A stretch of DNA of 64,000 nucleotides from Arthrobacter sp. NicSoilB8. GTDB taxonomy: Bacteria > Actinomycetota > Actinomycetes > Actinomycetales > Micrococcaceae. The stretch spans positions 1,426,001-1,490,000 of the forward strand of contig NZ_AP024655.1 in assembly GCF_019977355.1 (NCBI RefSeq). Reading direction: 5' to 3'. This document shows positions 1 to 7,826 of the stretch, one piece after another; within the stretch, counting starts at the first letter, position 1, and every line of letters starts with the position of its first letter. The notes under the pieces are model-generated. The model ran no database searches. It worked only from the letters and a program-made list of their open reading frames with translations, and was not told the DNA's origin. The translations under genes were made by a program, and so were the position numbers.

Positions 1-870
1 GAAGTAGTCCTTGATGAGCTTGGGGAAGACGCCGGCGAAGCCGATGAAGGAGCCGAAGGTGCCGATGTACAGCAGCGCCATGATCCACAGGTGCGGTTCC
101 TTCAGCGCGGCCAGCGAGCCTGCGACGTCACCCTTGGCGCTGGTGAGGTTGTTCATGTACTTCCAGGCGCCGAACGCCGCGAGCAGGATCAGCGGAACCC
201 ACATGAAGCCCGCGACGGGCAGGTTCACGGTGCCCGCTGCCAGCAGGGTGATGGCGATCGGGACGGCCAGCTGTGCGACGGCGGCACCGAGGTTGCCGCC
301 GGCGGCGTTCAGGCCCAGGGCCCAGCCCTTTTCCCGTGCGGGGTAGAAGAAGGTGATGTTCGCCATCGAGCTGGCGAAGTTGCCGCCGCCGAATCCGGCC
401 AGCGCCGCGACGAACAGCATGACGCCGAACGGGGTGGCCGGGTTGGCCACGCACAGTCCCAGGCCGATCGTGGGGATCAGCAGCAACAGTGCCGAGACGA
501 TGGTCCAGTTACGGCCTCCGAAGCGCGGCACCATGAAGGTGTAGGGGATCCGCAGCGTGGCGCCCACGAGGCTCGGCATGGAGATCAGCCAGAAGATCTC
601 GTTGGTGGAGAACTTGAAGCCGGCGGAGGGAAGCTGGACCACCACAATCGACCAGAGCTGCCAGACCACGAAGCCCAGGAACTCCGCGAAGATGGACCAG
701 TTCAGGTTGCGCCGGGCAATCGCGCGGCCCGCCGATTCCCACTGCTCCTTGTTTTCTGCGTCCCAGTTGGCGATCCAGCGGCCGGGCCGGTGGTCAAGGG
801 TAAGGGTGTCGGCAGTGCGGGCGGCGCCGGCATCTGCAGTGCCGATTTCGGCGGTGCGTTCAGCAGTCAC
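1..870 (-). CDS. narK: NarK-type nitrate/nitrite MFS transporter (3' end beyond window)
   Basis: The first 290 codons of a major facilitator transporter are visible; the frame runs off the left edge of the window. The hydrophilic N-terminus is followed by hydrophobic segments. The glycine-rich stretch GFGGGNFASSMANITFFYP and the segment GSFIGFAGVFPKLIKDYF are typical of the NarK nitrate/nitrite porter family. The start is GTG at 868-870, with a GGAGG ribosome site just upstream. The family imports nitrate or exchanges nitrate and nitrite across the cytoplasmic membrane. Nitrate specificity is inferred from the family, and no nitrate reductase gene lies in the window. Confidence 0.85.
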   Translation of the reverse strand, partial: MTAERTAEIGTADAGAARTADTLTLDHRPGRWIANWDAENKEQWESAGRAIARRNLNWSIFAEFLGFVVWQLWSIVVVQLPSAGFKFSTNEIFWLISMPSLVGATLRIPYTFMVPRFGGRNWTIVSALLLLIPTIGLGLCVANPATPFGVMLFVAALAGFGGGNFASSMANITFFYPAREKGWALGLNAAGGNLGAAVAQLAVPIAITLLAAGTVNLPVAGFMWVPLILLAAFGAWKYMNNLTSAKGDVAGSLAALKEPHLWIMALLYIGTFGSFIGFAGVFPKLIKDYF

Positions 871-1028
871 TTGGGAGACCTCCTTGGGGGGTGTTGTCCT
901 TCAAAGGTAGGGATCTCGCGTTTCAGGGACGGTCGCGGTTTATTAACGCGCTGTGACTTTTGCCTATCGGGGCATTTATGACGGTGTGAGAAATGCTGTG
1001 ACGACCACCACGTGAGACAACGACACGG

Positions 1029-1083
1029 GGTCCAAATAGTGGACCATTTGTCCATTGACTGGACGCTGGGAACTATTATCAGA
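1029..1083 (+). promoter_or_regulatory. Operator of four evenly spaced half-sites over a candidate -35
   Basis: GTCCA begins at 1030, TGGAC at 1040, GTCCA at 1050 and TGGAC at 1060, so four half-sites alternate in orientation exactly every 10 bp. The first pair extends to a 17-bp perfect palindrome, GGTCCA-N5-TGGACC (1029-1045). The second pair contains TTGACT (1055-1060), which could be a -35 box with a TATCAG -10 at 1077-1082 for the transporter gene at 1164. A repressor bound here would cover the -35. No regulator gene is adjacent. Confidence 0.55.
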
Positions 1084-1163
1084 CATATACGAATCCTTAC
1101 CGGGCGGCCCGGGCAACGGGCTTTTGGGGACTATCCGTCCGGTCTTCATGAAAGCGCTACTAC

Positions 1164-2576
1164 ATGTCATCCACTGCAACCTCCGCGGAGCATGGGTCCG
1201 CCAAGCAGGTGAACTCGCGCGGCCGCGTGATAGTCGCCAGCCTGATCGGCACCACCGTCGAGTTCTATGACTTCTACGTGTACGCCACCGCTGCCGTGCT
1301 GGTTTTCCCGAAGCTGTTTTTCCCGGGGCAAAACGAGACCACCCAGCTCCTGAGCTCTTTCGCCGTGTTTGGCGTCGCGTTCATCGCCCGCCCGCTCGGC
1401 TCGATCGTCTTTGGCCACTTCGGTGACAAGTTCGGCCGCAAGGGCACCCTCGTGGCCTCGCTGCTGACGATGGGTATTGCCACCTTCCTGATCGGGTGCC
1501 TGCCGACGGCGACCGTTCCCGGCTGGACCTTCTGGGCACCGGCCCTGCTCGTCGTGATGCGCTTCGCCCAGGGCCTTGCGCTCGGCGGCGAATGGAGCGG
1601 CGCGGCCCTGCTCGCCACCGAAAACGCCCCGGCGAACAAGCGCGCCATCTACGGCACGTTCCCGCAGCTCGGCGCGCCGATCGGCTTCATCATCGCCAAC
1701 GTGATCTTCCTGGTCTTCAGCTACACCCTGACGCCGGAGGCCTTCATGGAGTGGGGCTGGCGCGTGCCGTTCCTGGCCAGCGCCGTCATGGTGATCATCG
1801 GCCTCTACGTCCGGCTCAAACTGATCGAAACCCCCGCCTTCACCAAGGTCCTCGAATCCAAAGAGGTCGCCAAGCTGCCGCTGGCACGGGTCTTCAAGAC
1901 CAGCTGGCGCCCGCTGATCCTGGGCACGTTCATCATGCTCGCCACGTACGTGCTCTTCTACCTCATGACCACGTTCACACTGACCTACGGCACCCGGGCC
2001 TCCAGCCTGGATACGGCGAAGGCCGCGGCCGAAAAGGCCGGCAAGCCGATGACCGAGGCCGCTGCCGCAGCGTTCGTCCCGGGCCTGGGCTACTCCCGGA
2101 ACGACTTCCTCTGGATGCTGATCGCCGGCGTCGTGTTCTTCGGCATCTTCACCCTGGTGTCCGGTCCGCTGGCCGAGAAGTTCGGCCGCCGCAAGATGCT
2201 GATCGCCGTGACGTTCGGCATCCTCGCCTTCGGCCTGCTGTTCGTTCCGCTGTTCAGCGCCGGGTTCGTCGGCACCATGGCGCTGCTGGTCATCGGCTTC
2301 TCGCTTATGGGCCTGACATTCGGCCCCATGGGTGCGCTCCTGCCGGAGCTGTTCCCGACCAACGTCCGGTACACCGGCTCCGCCATCAGCTACAACGTCT
2401 CGTCCATCCTCGGTGCAGCCGTGGCTCCCTTCATCGCCGTCTGGCTCTGGGAACTGGCCGGGGGCAGCACCGTGCTGGTGGGCGTCTACCTCGCCGCCAT
2501 GGCCGTGCTGACGCTGATCGCCCTGTTTGTCAGCAAGGAAACCCGGGACCTCGACTACGAGAACAACGTGGCCTAG
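1164..2576 (+). CDS. MHS-family MFS transporter (metabolite:H+ symporter)
   Basis: This 470-residue, 12-helix transporter belongs to the metabolite:H+ symporter family, whose members import organic acids, shikimate or osmolytes. Seen features are the early FYDFYVYATAAVLVF segment, the loop [11 protein letters not shown] between helices 2 and 3, the RFAQGLALGGEWSGAALL motif and the second-half loop EKFGRRKM. A poorly conserved linker rich in Ala/Lys (around residues 270-300) joins the two halves. The gene stands alone between a divergent narK and a strong terminator. The repeated GTCCA/TGGAC operator upstream suggests substrate-responsive repression. The substrate cannot be read from the sequence. 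Confidence 0.85.
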   Translation: MSSTATSAEHGSAKQVNSRGRVIVASLIGTTVEFYDFYVYATAAVLVFPKLFFPGQNETTQLLSSFAVFGVAFIARPLGSIVFGHFGDKFGRKGTLVASLLTMGIATFLIGCLPTATVPGWTFWAPALLVVMRFAQGLALGGEWSGAALLATENAPANKRAIYGTFPQLGAPIGFIIANVIFLVFSYTLTPEAFMEWGWRVPFLASAVMVIIGLYVRLKLIETPAFTKVLESKEVAKLPLARVFKTSWRPLILGTFIMLATYVLFYLMTTFTLTYGTRASSLDTAKAAAEKAGKPMTEAAAAAFVPGLGYSRNDFLWMLIAGVVFFGIFTLVSGPLAEKFGRRKMLIAVTFGILAFGLLFVPLFSAGFVGTMALLVIGFSLMGLTFGPMGALLPELFPTNVRYTGSAISYNVSSILGAAVAPFIAVWLWELAGGSTVLVGVYLAAMAVLTLIALFVSKETRDLDYENNVA

Positions 2577-2592
2577 GGTCCGCCACCAACCC

Positions 2593-2630
2593 AAAAGCCC
2601 GGCGTGTTCGGTGAACGCGCCGGGCTTTTT
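2593..2630. terminator. Intrinsic terminator between convergent genes
   Basis: A perfect 12-bp stem (arms 2593-2604 and 2618-2629, AAAAGCCCGGCG) with a 13-nt loop ends in five T residues and begins with four A residues. It can therefore work on both strands. It lies 16 bp after the MHS transporter stop codon and faces the glutamine amidotransferase gene. Confidence 0.9.
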
Positions 2631-2706
2631 CGCGGCCTTTTCTGCCGGGTTCTCCCGCGATCGCCGCGGGGGACTCTGTTGGGGCATGTCCTGCCAGTCG
2701 GTGCCG

Positions 2707-3453
2707 TCAGCCCGCGTAGCGCTCCACGAAGTTCCTGAGGATCTTCATCGGTTCCGTCGCGGTGAACTGCCGCGCATCGGCCATCAGCATTTCGGCCGAT
2801 TCGGGCGGGAAGTAGCCGGCGTGGCGGTAGATGTCGATCCTCGTGACGAGCCCTTCGGCGTCGAGCTCCGGGTGGAACTGCGTGGCATACAGGTTGGTCT
2901 TGATCCGGAACATGTGCACCGGGCAGGCCGCCGAGCTGGCCAGGAGCACCGCGTGGGAAGGCAGGACGGTGCAGGCCTCCTTGTGGCCCGTGAAGGCGAC
3001 GAAGCTCTCCGGCAGTCCGCGCAGGATCGGATCCTGCAGCCCCTCCGCCGTCAGCTTGATGGCCACGCCGCCGAGCCCTTCACCGTAGGTCCGGTCGATC
3101 ACGGCACCCTGGTGCAGCCCGAGCGTCCCGACGCCGTAGCAGGCGCCGAGGAACGGAAAGTCCTCGGCCACGATCCTGTCCAGCAGCCTCGAGAGTTCGC
3201 GCTCCACCCGTTGCTGGGTGGCCGTTTTGTGCTCGGCCGGGTCGCTGGAGGTGAAGGGGCTGCCTCCCACAATGACGCCCGAAAAGCGGGAGAGCTCCAG
3301 CTCGGGCAGCGGGGCGGCTTCCATCCGGATGCGGTGCAGTTGATCCGGCTGGAGGCCGGCGTAGCGAAGATAGGCACGGTATTCGTCCTCGGCGGCGGTG
3401 TCTTCCGCGCGCGAGGCGAGGAGCAGAAATGGCTTCACACACCAAGTTTCCAC
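2707..3453 (-). CDS. Class I glutamine amidotransferase-like protein
   Basis: The 248-residue protein has the GMP-synthase-like class I glutamine amidotransferase fold. The nucleophile elbow is GACYG (Cys near residue 105), and the catalytic His/Glu pair lies in the motif QFHPE (about residue 193). GGSPF near residue 64 is the usual oxyanion-region motif. Such stand-alone proteins hydrolyse glutamine or related gamma-glutamyl compounds, but the partner or substrate is unknown. The longest frame starts at GTG 3453; a second GTG at 3438 (GTG AAG CCA) gives a more family-like N-terminus. It lies downstream of the acyl-CoA carboxylase alpha gene on the same strand, separated by a 12-bp tandem repeat. 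Confidence 0.8.
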   Translation of the reverse strand: METWCVKPFLLLASRAEDTAAEDEYRAYLRYAGLQPDQLHRIRMEAAPLPELELSRFSGVIVGGSPFTSSDPAEHKTATQQRVERELSRLLDRIVAEDFPFLGACYGVGTLGLHQGAVIDRTYGEGLGGVAIKLTAEGLQDPILRGLPESFVAFTGHKEACTVLPSHAVLLASSAACPVHMFRIKTNLYATQFHPELDAEGLVTRIDIYRHAGYFPPESAEMLMADARQFTATEPMKILRNFVERYAG

Positions 3454-3517
3454 CGGCCGGTCACGGGGGCGCCATAGGCGCGCCCGTGACCGGCGGTGTC
3501 ATGGTCGCGGTCCCGGT

Positions 3518-3589
3518 CCCGGTCCTGTTCCCGGTCCTGTTCCCGGTCCTGTTCCCGGTCCTGTTCCCGGTCCTGTTCCCGGTCCTGGT
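3518..3589. repeat. 12-bp tandem repeat, six units
   Basis: CCCGGTCCTGTT is repeated five times without change (3518-3577) and a sixth time with one substitution (3578-3589). Shortened CCCGGT units precede it. The array lies in the gap between the amidotransferase start and the carboxylase alpha stop. The 12-bp period keeps all frames open, which creates spurious Pro/Val-rich frames. No function is evident; it is a likely variable-number site. Confidence 0.9.
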
Positions 3590-3657
3590 CTTCGTCGTTG
3601 CCGTGGCCTGCCCGCGGGGGCAGACCGCTCGCTGCGTTTTGCTTGCGCTGCGTCCTG

Positions 3658-5505
3658 CTAGTCGCCGTCCTCGATCATGGCGATGATGGCGCCGGCGGAT
3701 ACGGTCTCGCCGGCCGAGGCAGAGAGGCCGATCACGATGCCGGCGCGGTGCGCGGTGAGCGGCTGTTCCATCTTCATCGCTTCCAGCACGACGACGAGAT
3801 CGCCTTCGGAGACGGTGTCACCTTCCGCCACGGCGACCTTCACGATGGTTCCCTGCATGGGGGAGGTCAGCGCGTTGCCGCTCGCGGCGACTGTTGCGCC
3901 GCCGCTGCGGGCGCGCTTCTTGGCCTTGGCCGGCTTGCCGCCGCCGGCGGTGCTGACCGAGCCCAGGGACGCCGGCAGCACCACTTCCAGGCGCTTGCCG
4001 CCGACCTCGACGACGACGCGCTGGCGGTCGCCGCCGTCGGTCGCTTCAGCCTCGGTGCCGGTGGGGGTCCAGGCGGGAATGTCGTTGACAAAGGCCGTCT
4101 CGATCCAGCGGGTGTGGACCTTGAAGGGGCCCTCGGCCGGTGCGAAGTCCGGATTCGAAACAACCGCGAGGCCGAACGGGATGACCGTGGGGATGCCTTC
4201 GACCACCATTTCCTCCAGCGCGCGCCGGGACCGCTCCAGGGCCTGGGCGCGGGTGGCGCCGGTGACGATCAGTTTGGAGAGCATGGAGTCGAAGTTGCCG
4301 CTGATGACATCGCCCTGCTCCACGCCGGAATCGATGCGGACGCCGGGGCCGGTGGGGTTCTTGAGCGTGGTGATGGTGCCGGGGGCGGGCATGAAGTTCC
4401 GGCCCGGGTCCTCGCCGGTGATGCGGAATTCGATGGAGTGGCCGCGGACTTCCGGGTCGCCGTAGCCGAGCTCTTCGCCGCGGGCCAGCCGGAACTGTTC
4501 GCGGACGAGGTCGATCCCGGTGACCTCCTCGGAGACGCAGTGCTCCACCTGAAGGCGGGTGTTGACCTCGAGGAAGGAGATGGTGCCGTCCTGGCCGACG
4601 AGGAATTCGCAGGTGCCGGCGCCGAGGTAGCCGGCCTCCTTGAGGATGGCCTTGGACGATTCGTAGAGGCGCCGGTTCTGCTCTTCCGTGAGGAAGGGGG
4701 CCGGGGCCTCCTCAACGAGCTTCTGGTTGCGGCGCTGGAGCGAGCAGTCGCGGGTGGAGACCACCACGACGTTGCCGTGGGCGTCGGCGAGGCACTGGGT
4801 CTCAACGTGGCGCGGGGCATCCAGGAAACGCTCGATGAAGCATTCGCCGCGGCCGAAGGCTGCGGTGGCCTCGCGCACGGCGGACTCGAAGAGTTCGGGG
4901 ATCTCCTCGCGGGTGCGGGCCACCTTGATGCCGCGTCCGCCGCCGCCGAAGGCCGCCTTGATGGCAACAGGAAGGCCGAACTTGTCCACGAAGTCGAGGA
5001 TTTCCTCGGCGGACTCCACAGGGTCGGCGGTGCCGGGGACCTGGGGGGCGCCGACCTTCTCCGCGATGTGGCGGGCCTGGACCTTGTCGCCGAGGGCGGA
5101 AATCGCCTCGGGGGAGGGCCCGATCCAGGTGATGCCGGCGTCGATCACCTTGGCGGCGAATTCGGCGTTCTCGGCCAGGAAGCCGTAGCCGGGGTGGATG
5201 GCGTCCGCACCGGACTGGCGGGCGGCGTCGATGATCTTGTCCATCACCAGGTAGGACTCCGCGGCGGTGTTGCCGCCCAGCGCGTAGGCCTCGTCGGCGA
5301 GCCGGGCGTGCAGCGCGTCGCGGTCGGGGTCCGCGTAGACGGCCACCGAGGCGATGCCTTCATCGCGGGCGGCGCGGATGATCCGCACCGCAATTTCTCC
5401 GCGGTTGGCGATCAGCACCTTGCTGAGCGGGCGGGTGCCTGCGGTTGCAAGTGACTGCGTCGATCCCGGCACGGTGGTTGCGGACTGCTCCGAATTTGCT
5501 GACAA
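3658..5505 (-). CDS. accA: Acyl-CoA carboxylase alpha subunit (biotin carboxylase + BCCP)
   Basis: This 615-residue protein fuses an ATP-grasp biotin carboxylase (about residues 28-470) to a C-terminal biotin carboxyl carrier domain. The carrier domain carries the biotinylation motif EAMKMEQ, with the acceptor lysine near residue 578. The glycine-rich ATP loop ([13 protein letters not shown]) and the [10 protein letters not shown] motif are clear. The subunit carboxylates its own biotin with ATP and bicarbonate. The beta subunit (15759-17342) then transfers the carboxyl group to acetyl- or propionyl-CoA for fatty-acid precursors. The start is TTG at 5503-5505, supported by AAGGAG seven bases upstream. 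A domain-poor Ala/Lys linker (about residues 505-540) precedes the carrier domain. Confidence 0.93.
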   Translation of the reverse strand: MSANSEQSATTVPGSTQSLATAGTRPLSKVLIANRGEIAVRIIRAARDEGIASVAVYADPDRDALHARLADEAYALGGNTAAESYLVMDKIIDAARQSGADAIHPGYGFLAENAEFAAKVIDAGITWIGPSPEAISALGDKVQARHIAEKVGAPQVPGTADPVESAEEILDFVDKFGLPVAIKAAFGGGGRGIKVARTREEIPELFESAVREATAAFGRGECFIERFLDAPRHVETQCLADAHGNVVVVSTRDCSLQRRNQKLVEEAPAPFLTEEQNRRLYESSKAILKEAGYLGAGTCEFLVGQDGTISFLEVNTRLQVEHCVSEEVTGIDLVREQFRLARGEELGYGDPEVRGHSIEFRITGEDPGRNFMPAPGTITTLKNPTGPGVRIDSGVEQGDVISGNFDSMLSKLIVTGATRAQALERSRRALEEMVVEGIPTVIPFGLAVVSNPDFAPAEGPFKVHTRWIETAFVNDIPAWTPTGTEAEATDGGDRQRVVVEVGGKRLEVVLPASLGSVSTAGGGKPAKAKKRARSGGATVAASGNALTSPMQGTIVKVAVAEGDTVSEGDLVVVLEAMKMEQPLTAHRAGIVIGLSASAGETVSAGAIIAMIEDGD

Positions 5506-5697
5506 GGCGTCTCCTTCTTTCCTTCAGGGAGCCTAGCGCGGTTTTGAGGGTTCCGCCGATATTACTTGCGGATTCCGCGCGTAAACGGCCCCTCCTTTGT
5601 AGGGTTGCCACAAAGAGCGGCGAATTGGCTCACTTCGCCCCCGGCTTGGCGCTCTCCCGGCTTTCCGTTTGCTCTCACGTCTGCTCCCGCTTTGCTT

Positions 5698-6441
5698 CTA
5701 CTCTGCCCTGACGTCCGCCGGGTCCACGGCGCCGGCGGTCCAGAGTTCCGTGATGCCCACATTTGCCTGGCCGAGCAGCGCGCGAAGCGTCGAGATGGAG
5801 AGCCCGACGACGGTGTGGGGATCGCCGTCGACCTTGCGGATGAACGCCCCGCCGTAGCCGTCGATCGTGAAGGAGCCGGCGCACTGGAGCGGCTCGCCCG
5901 TGGCGATGTAGGTCTCGATTTCCGCGGCGCTCATCTCCATGAAGTGCACCTCGGCGGAGGACACCGAACCGAGCGTGGCGCCGGAACCGCGCGCGGTGAC
6001 GCCGCCGTCGTCGTTGGTGGCGCCGTCGGTGGCGCCGTCGTTGCTGGTGACGCCGCCGGTGCTGGTGACGCCGCCGGCGTCGGTGTCGCGGCAGTCCACG
6101 AGCCAGTGGCCGGTGTGCAGGATGCCCATGCTGCCGCTCATGCGGAGCATGCGCTCGCGGGCGACGTCCGCCGTGTAGGGCTTGCCGTGGGCCTCGCCGT
6201 CGAACTCGAAGACCGAATCGCAGCCGATCACGATGGCGCCGTCCGCCTCGGGCAGCGAGGCGACGGCCTCGGCCTTGGCCCGGGCCAGCAGGAGGGCGGT
6301 GTCATGCGGGTCCGTCACGCCGTAGCGGGCCTGGACGGCGTCCTCGTCCACGTCCGAGACGAGGACCTCGTGCCGGATTCCGGCGTGGCTGAGCAGCTTG
6401 GTGCGGGCGGGGGACTGGGAGGCAAGAATCAGGCGGGTCAC
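5698..6441 (-). CDS. maf: Maf-family nucleotide pyrophosphatase
   Basis: The N-terminal motif LILASQSPARTKLL is diagnostic of Maf proteins, which hydrolyse non-canonical or modified nucleoside triphosphates to monophosphates. GCDSVFEFDG carries the conserved acidic residue. The start is GTG 6441. At 247 residues it is longer than the usual ~200 because of a Gly/Thr/Asp-rich insertion at about residues 118-158, built from short repeated units such as GGVTS and GATDG. The Maf fold resumes at SSAEVHFMEMS. A maf gene next to acyl-CoA carboxylase genes is a known actinobacterial arrangement. Confidence 0.9.
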   Translation of the reverse strand: MTRLILASQSPARTKLLSHAGIRHEVLVSDVDEDAVQARYGVTDPHDTALLLARAKAEAVASLPEADGAIVIGCDSVFEFDGEAHGKPYTADVARERMLRMSGSMGILHTGHWLVDCRDTDAGGVTSTGGVTSNDGATDGATNDDGGVTARGSGATLGSVSSAEVHFMEMSAAEIETYIATGEPLQCAGSFTIDGYGGAFIRKVDGDPHTVVGLSISTLRALLGQANVGITELWTAGAVDPADVRAE

Positions 6442-6500
6442 GGTTCCAGCCTAATCCACCCCAACAAAGCAACGCGGGGTCACTTAGCGCCCATAAGTCA

Positions 6501-7772
6501 CGGGCAAAGTCATATGGTCGTAGCAACGCTCTGATCGATGGAGCGTTTTATGGTCAAGTTGTTTCCTCCGAATACCCGCACCGACTTCGTTGACATGGTG
6601 TGCGGTGGGATGTCGATAGTCGCCGCGGCCCGGCGTGTCGGGGTCATGCATGGGACCGGAAGGCGGTGGTGGGCGCAGTCTGGCCAGATGATGGCTGTGA
6701 ACATGGGGGCGGTCGGCGGTCTTGCGGATCCGGCACCGACGGTGGAAGGTCCGGGGGGCCGGGCGTTGAATCTGGCTGAGCGGGGGATGATCCAGATGGG
6801 CCGGCGCAGCGGGCTCAGCTACGCCGCAATTGGCGAGGCCATTGGCCGGGACAAGTCGGTGGTCTGGCGGGAAGTGAACCGGAACACCAGCGCGGACGGG
6901 GTGTATTACGCCTCGGTCGCCCACACGAAGGCCCATCAGGGCCGGCGCCGGCCCAAACCGCTGAAGCTGGCCGGGGACGAGACGCTCTGCCGGCTGATCG
7001 GGGTGTGGATGGATGACGGGTGGAGCCCGAAACTGATCTCGGCGATGTTGGCCTTCTACTTCCCCGACGATCAGACTATGCAGGTGAGCCACGAAACGAT
7101 CTACCAGGCGTTATACGTCCAATCCCGCGGAAGTCTGCGGGCAGATCTGGCCGAGAAGCTCAGCTTGAAGCGGAAGCAACGGGTTCCCCACGCCGCGGAC
7201 CGGACCAAGAACAGCCCCTACAAGGAAGCGTTCAAGATCAGTGAGCGCCCGGCCGAGGTCCAGGACCGGGCCGTCCCGGGCCACTGGGAAGGTGATCTCA
7301 TCATCGGCTCCGACGGGACCGCGATCGGCACCCTGGTGGAACGCTCGACCCGGTTCACGATCCTCCTCCACCTTCCCGGGGACCATACCGCCGACACCGT
7401 CGCTGCCGCGATGATCCGGGAGATGGCCAGCCTCCCGGAACACCTGCGCCGCTCAATCACCTGGGACCGCGGCACGGAACTGGCCGAGTACGCCCGGATC
7501 CAAACCGCCCTGGACACCACGCTCTACTTCTGCGACCCGCACTCGCCCTGGCAGCGCGGGACCAACGAGAACACCAACCGGCTCCTGCGGTTCTGGTTCG
7601 AGAAAGGCACGGACCTCTCCGTTCACACCCCGGAGGACCTCCGGCAGGTCGCCGCGAAACTCAACCGCCGGCCCCGGCCCACCCTGAACCTGGAAACCCC
7701 AGCCAACCGGCTGAACCAGCTGCTGCACGCAGCCTAACCCCCCGCGTTGCTACCACTGATTGACTTTGCCCG
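6501..7772 (+). mobile_element. IS30-type insertion sequence, about 1272 bp
   Basis: The terminal inverted repeats are CGGGCAAAGTCA...GTAGCAACG on the left (6501-6528) and its imperfect complement on the right (7745-7772). The outer 12 and inner 9 bases match, and about 7 in the middle differ. One intact transposase gene fills the interior. No target duplication is visible; the left flank reads AAGTCA and the right flank GGGATTA. The element sits in the loop of repeat A1. Confidence 0.85.
6538..7737 (+). CDS. IS30-family transposase
   Basis: This intact 399-residue transposase has an N-terminal helix-turn-helix region (about 85-115, GLSYAAIGEAIGRDKSVVWREVNRN) matching the IS30 DNA-binding domain. 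An rve-type DDE core follows: first Asp in GHWEGDLI, second Asp in TWDRGTE, and Glu in the QRGTNENTNRLLR motif. No frameshift or stop is present and both terminal repeats are retained, so the element may still be mobile. It cuts and pastes or copies the insertion sequence. Neighbouring genes show no trace of a shared operon. Confidence 0.93.
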   Translation: MERFMVKLFPPNTRTDFVDMVCGGMSIVAAARRVGVMHGTGRRWWAQSGQMMAVNMGAVGGLADPAPTVEGPGGRALNLAERGMIQMGRRSGLSYAAIGEAIGRDKSVVWREVNRNTSADGVYYASVAHTKAHQGRRRPKPLKLAGDETLCRLIGVWMDDGWSPKLISAMLAFYFPDDQTMQVSHETIYQALYVQSRGSLRADLAEKLSLKRKQRVPHAADRTKNSPYKEAFKISERPAEVQDRAVPGHWEGDLIIGSDGTAIGTLVERSTRFTILLHLPGDHTADTVAAAMIREMASLPEHLRRSITWDRGTELAEYARIQTALDTTLYFCDPHSPWQRGTNENTNRLLRFWFEKGTDLSVHTPEDLRQVAAKLNRRPRPTLNLETPANRLNQLLHAA

Positions 7773-7826
7773 GGGATTAATGGGCGCCAGGTGACCCCGC
7801 GTTGCTTGTGCGGGAGGCGGTGAACG

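Larger units (their letters stand above)
6467..7807. repeat. 69-bp palindromic repeat A1, split by the IS30-type element
   Basis: The left piece (6467-6500, 34 nt) begins AAGCAACGCGGGGTCAC. The right piece (7773-7807, 35 nt) ends with its exact reverse complement. The 11-nt inner arms TTAGCGCCCAT (6484-6494) and ATGGGCGCCAG (7780-7790) also pair. Deleting 6501-7772 rebuilds a 69-bp element, the same length as the five intact copies. The intact element would have lain 19 bp after the stop codon of the MMPL gene. Confidence 0.88.

Noticed and set aside
1167..2687. Long minus-strand open frame opposite the MHS transporter
   Set aside because: It is a shadow of the transporter gene, with Gly/His/Gln-rich composition and no domain; it also crosses the intrinsic terminator.
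3496..5454. Long plus-strand open frame of about 650 codons
   Set aside because: It is antisense to the clearly recognisable carboxylase alpha gene and rich in Gly/Ala/Asp, as expected of a high-GC shadow frame.
7741..7752. CCCGCGTTGCTA after the transposase stop as another palindrome A copy
   Set aside because: Only one short arm fragment is present, within the IS inverted repeat region, with no partner arm at 69-bp distance. It was noted as a similarity only.
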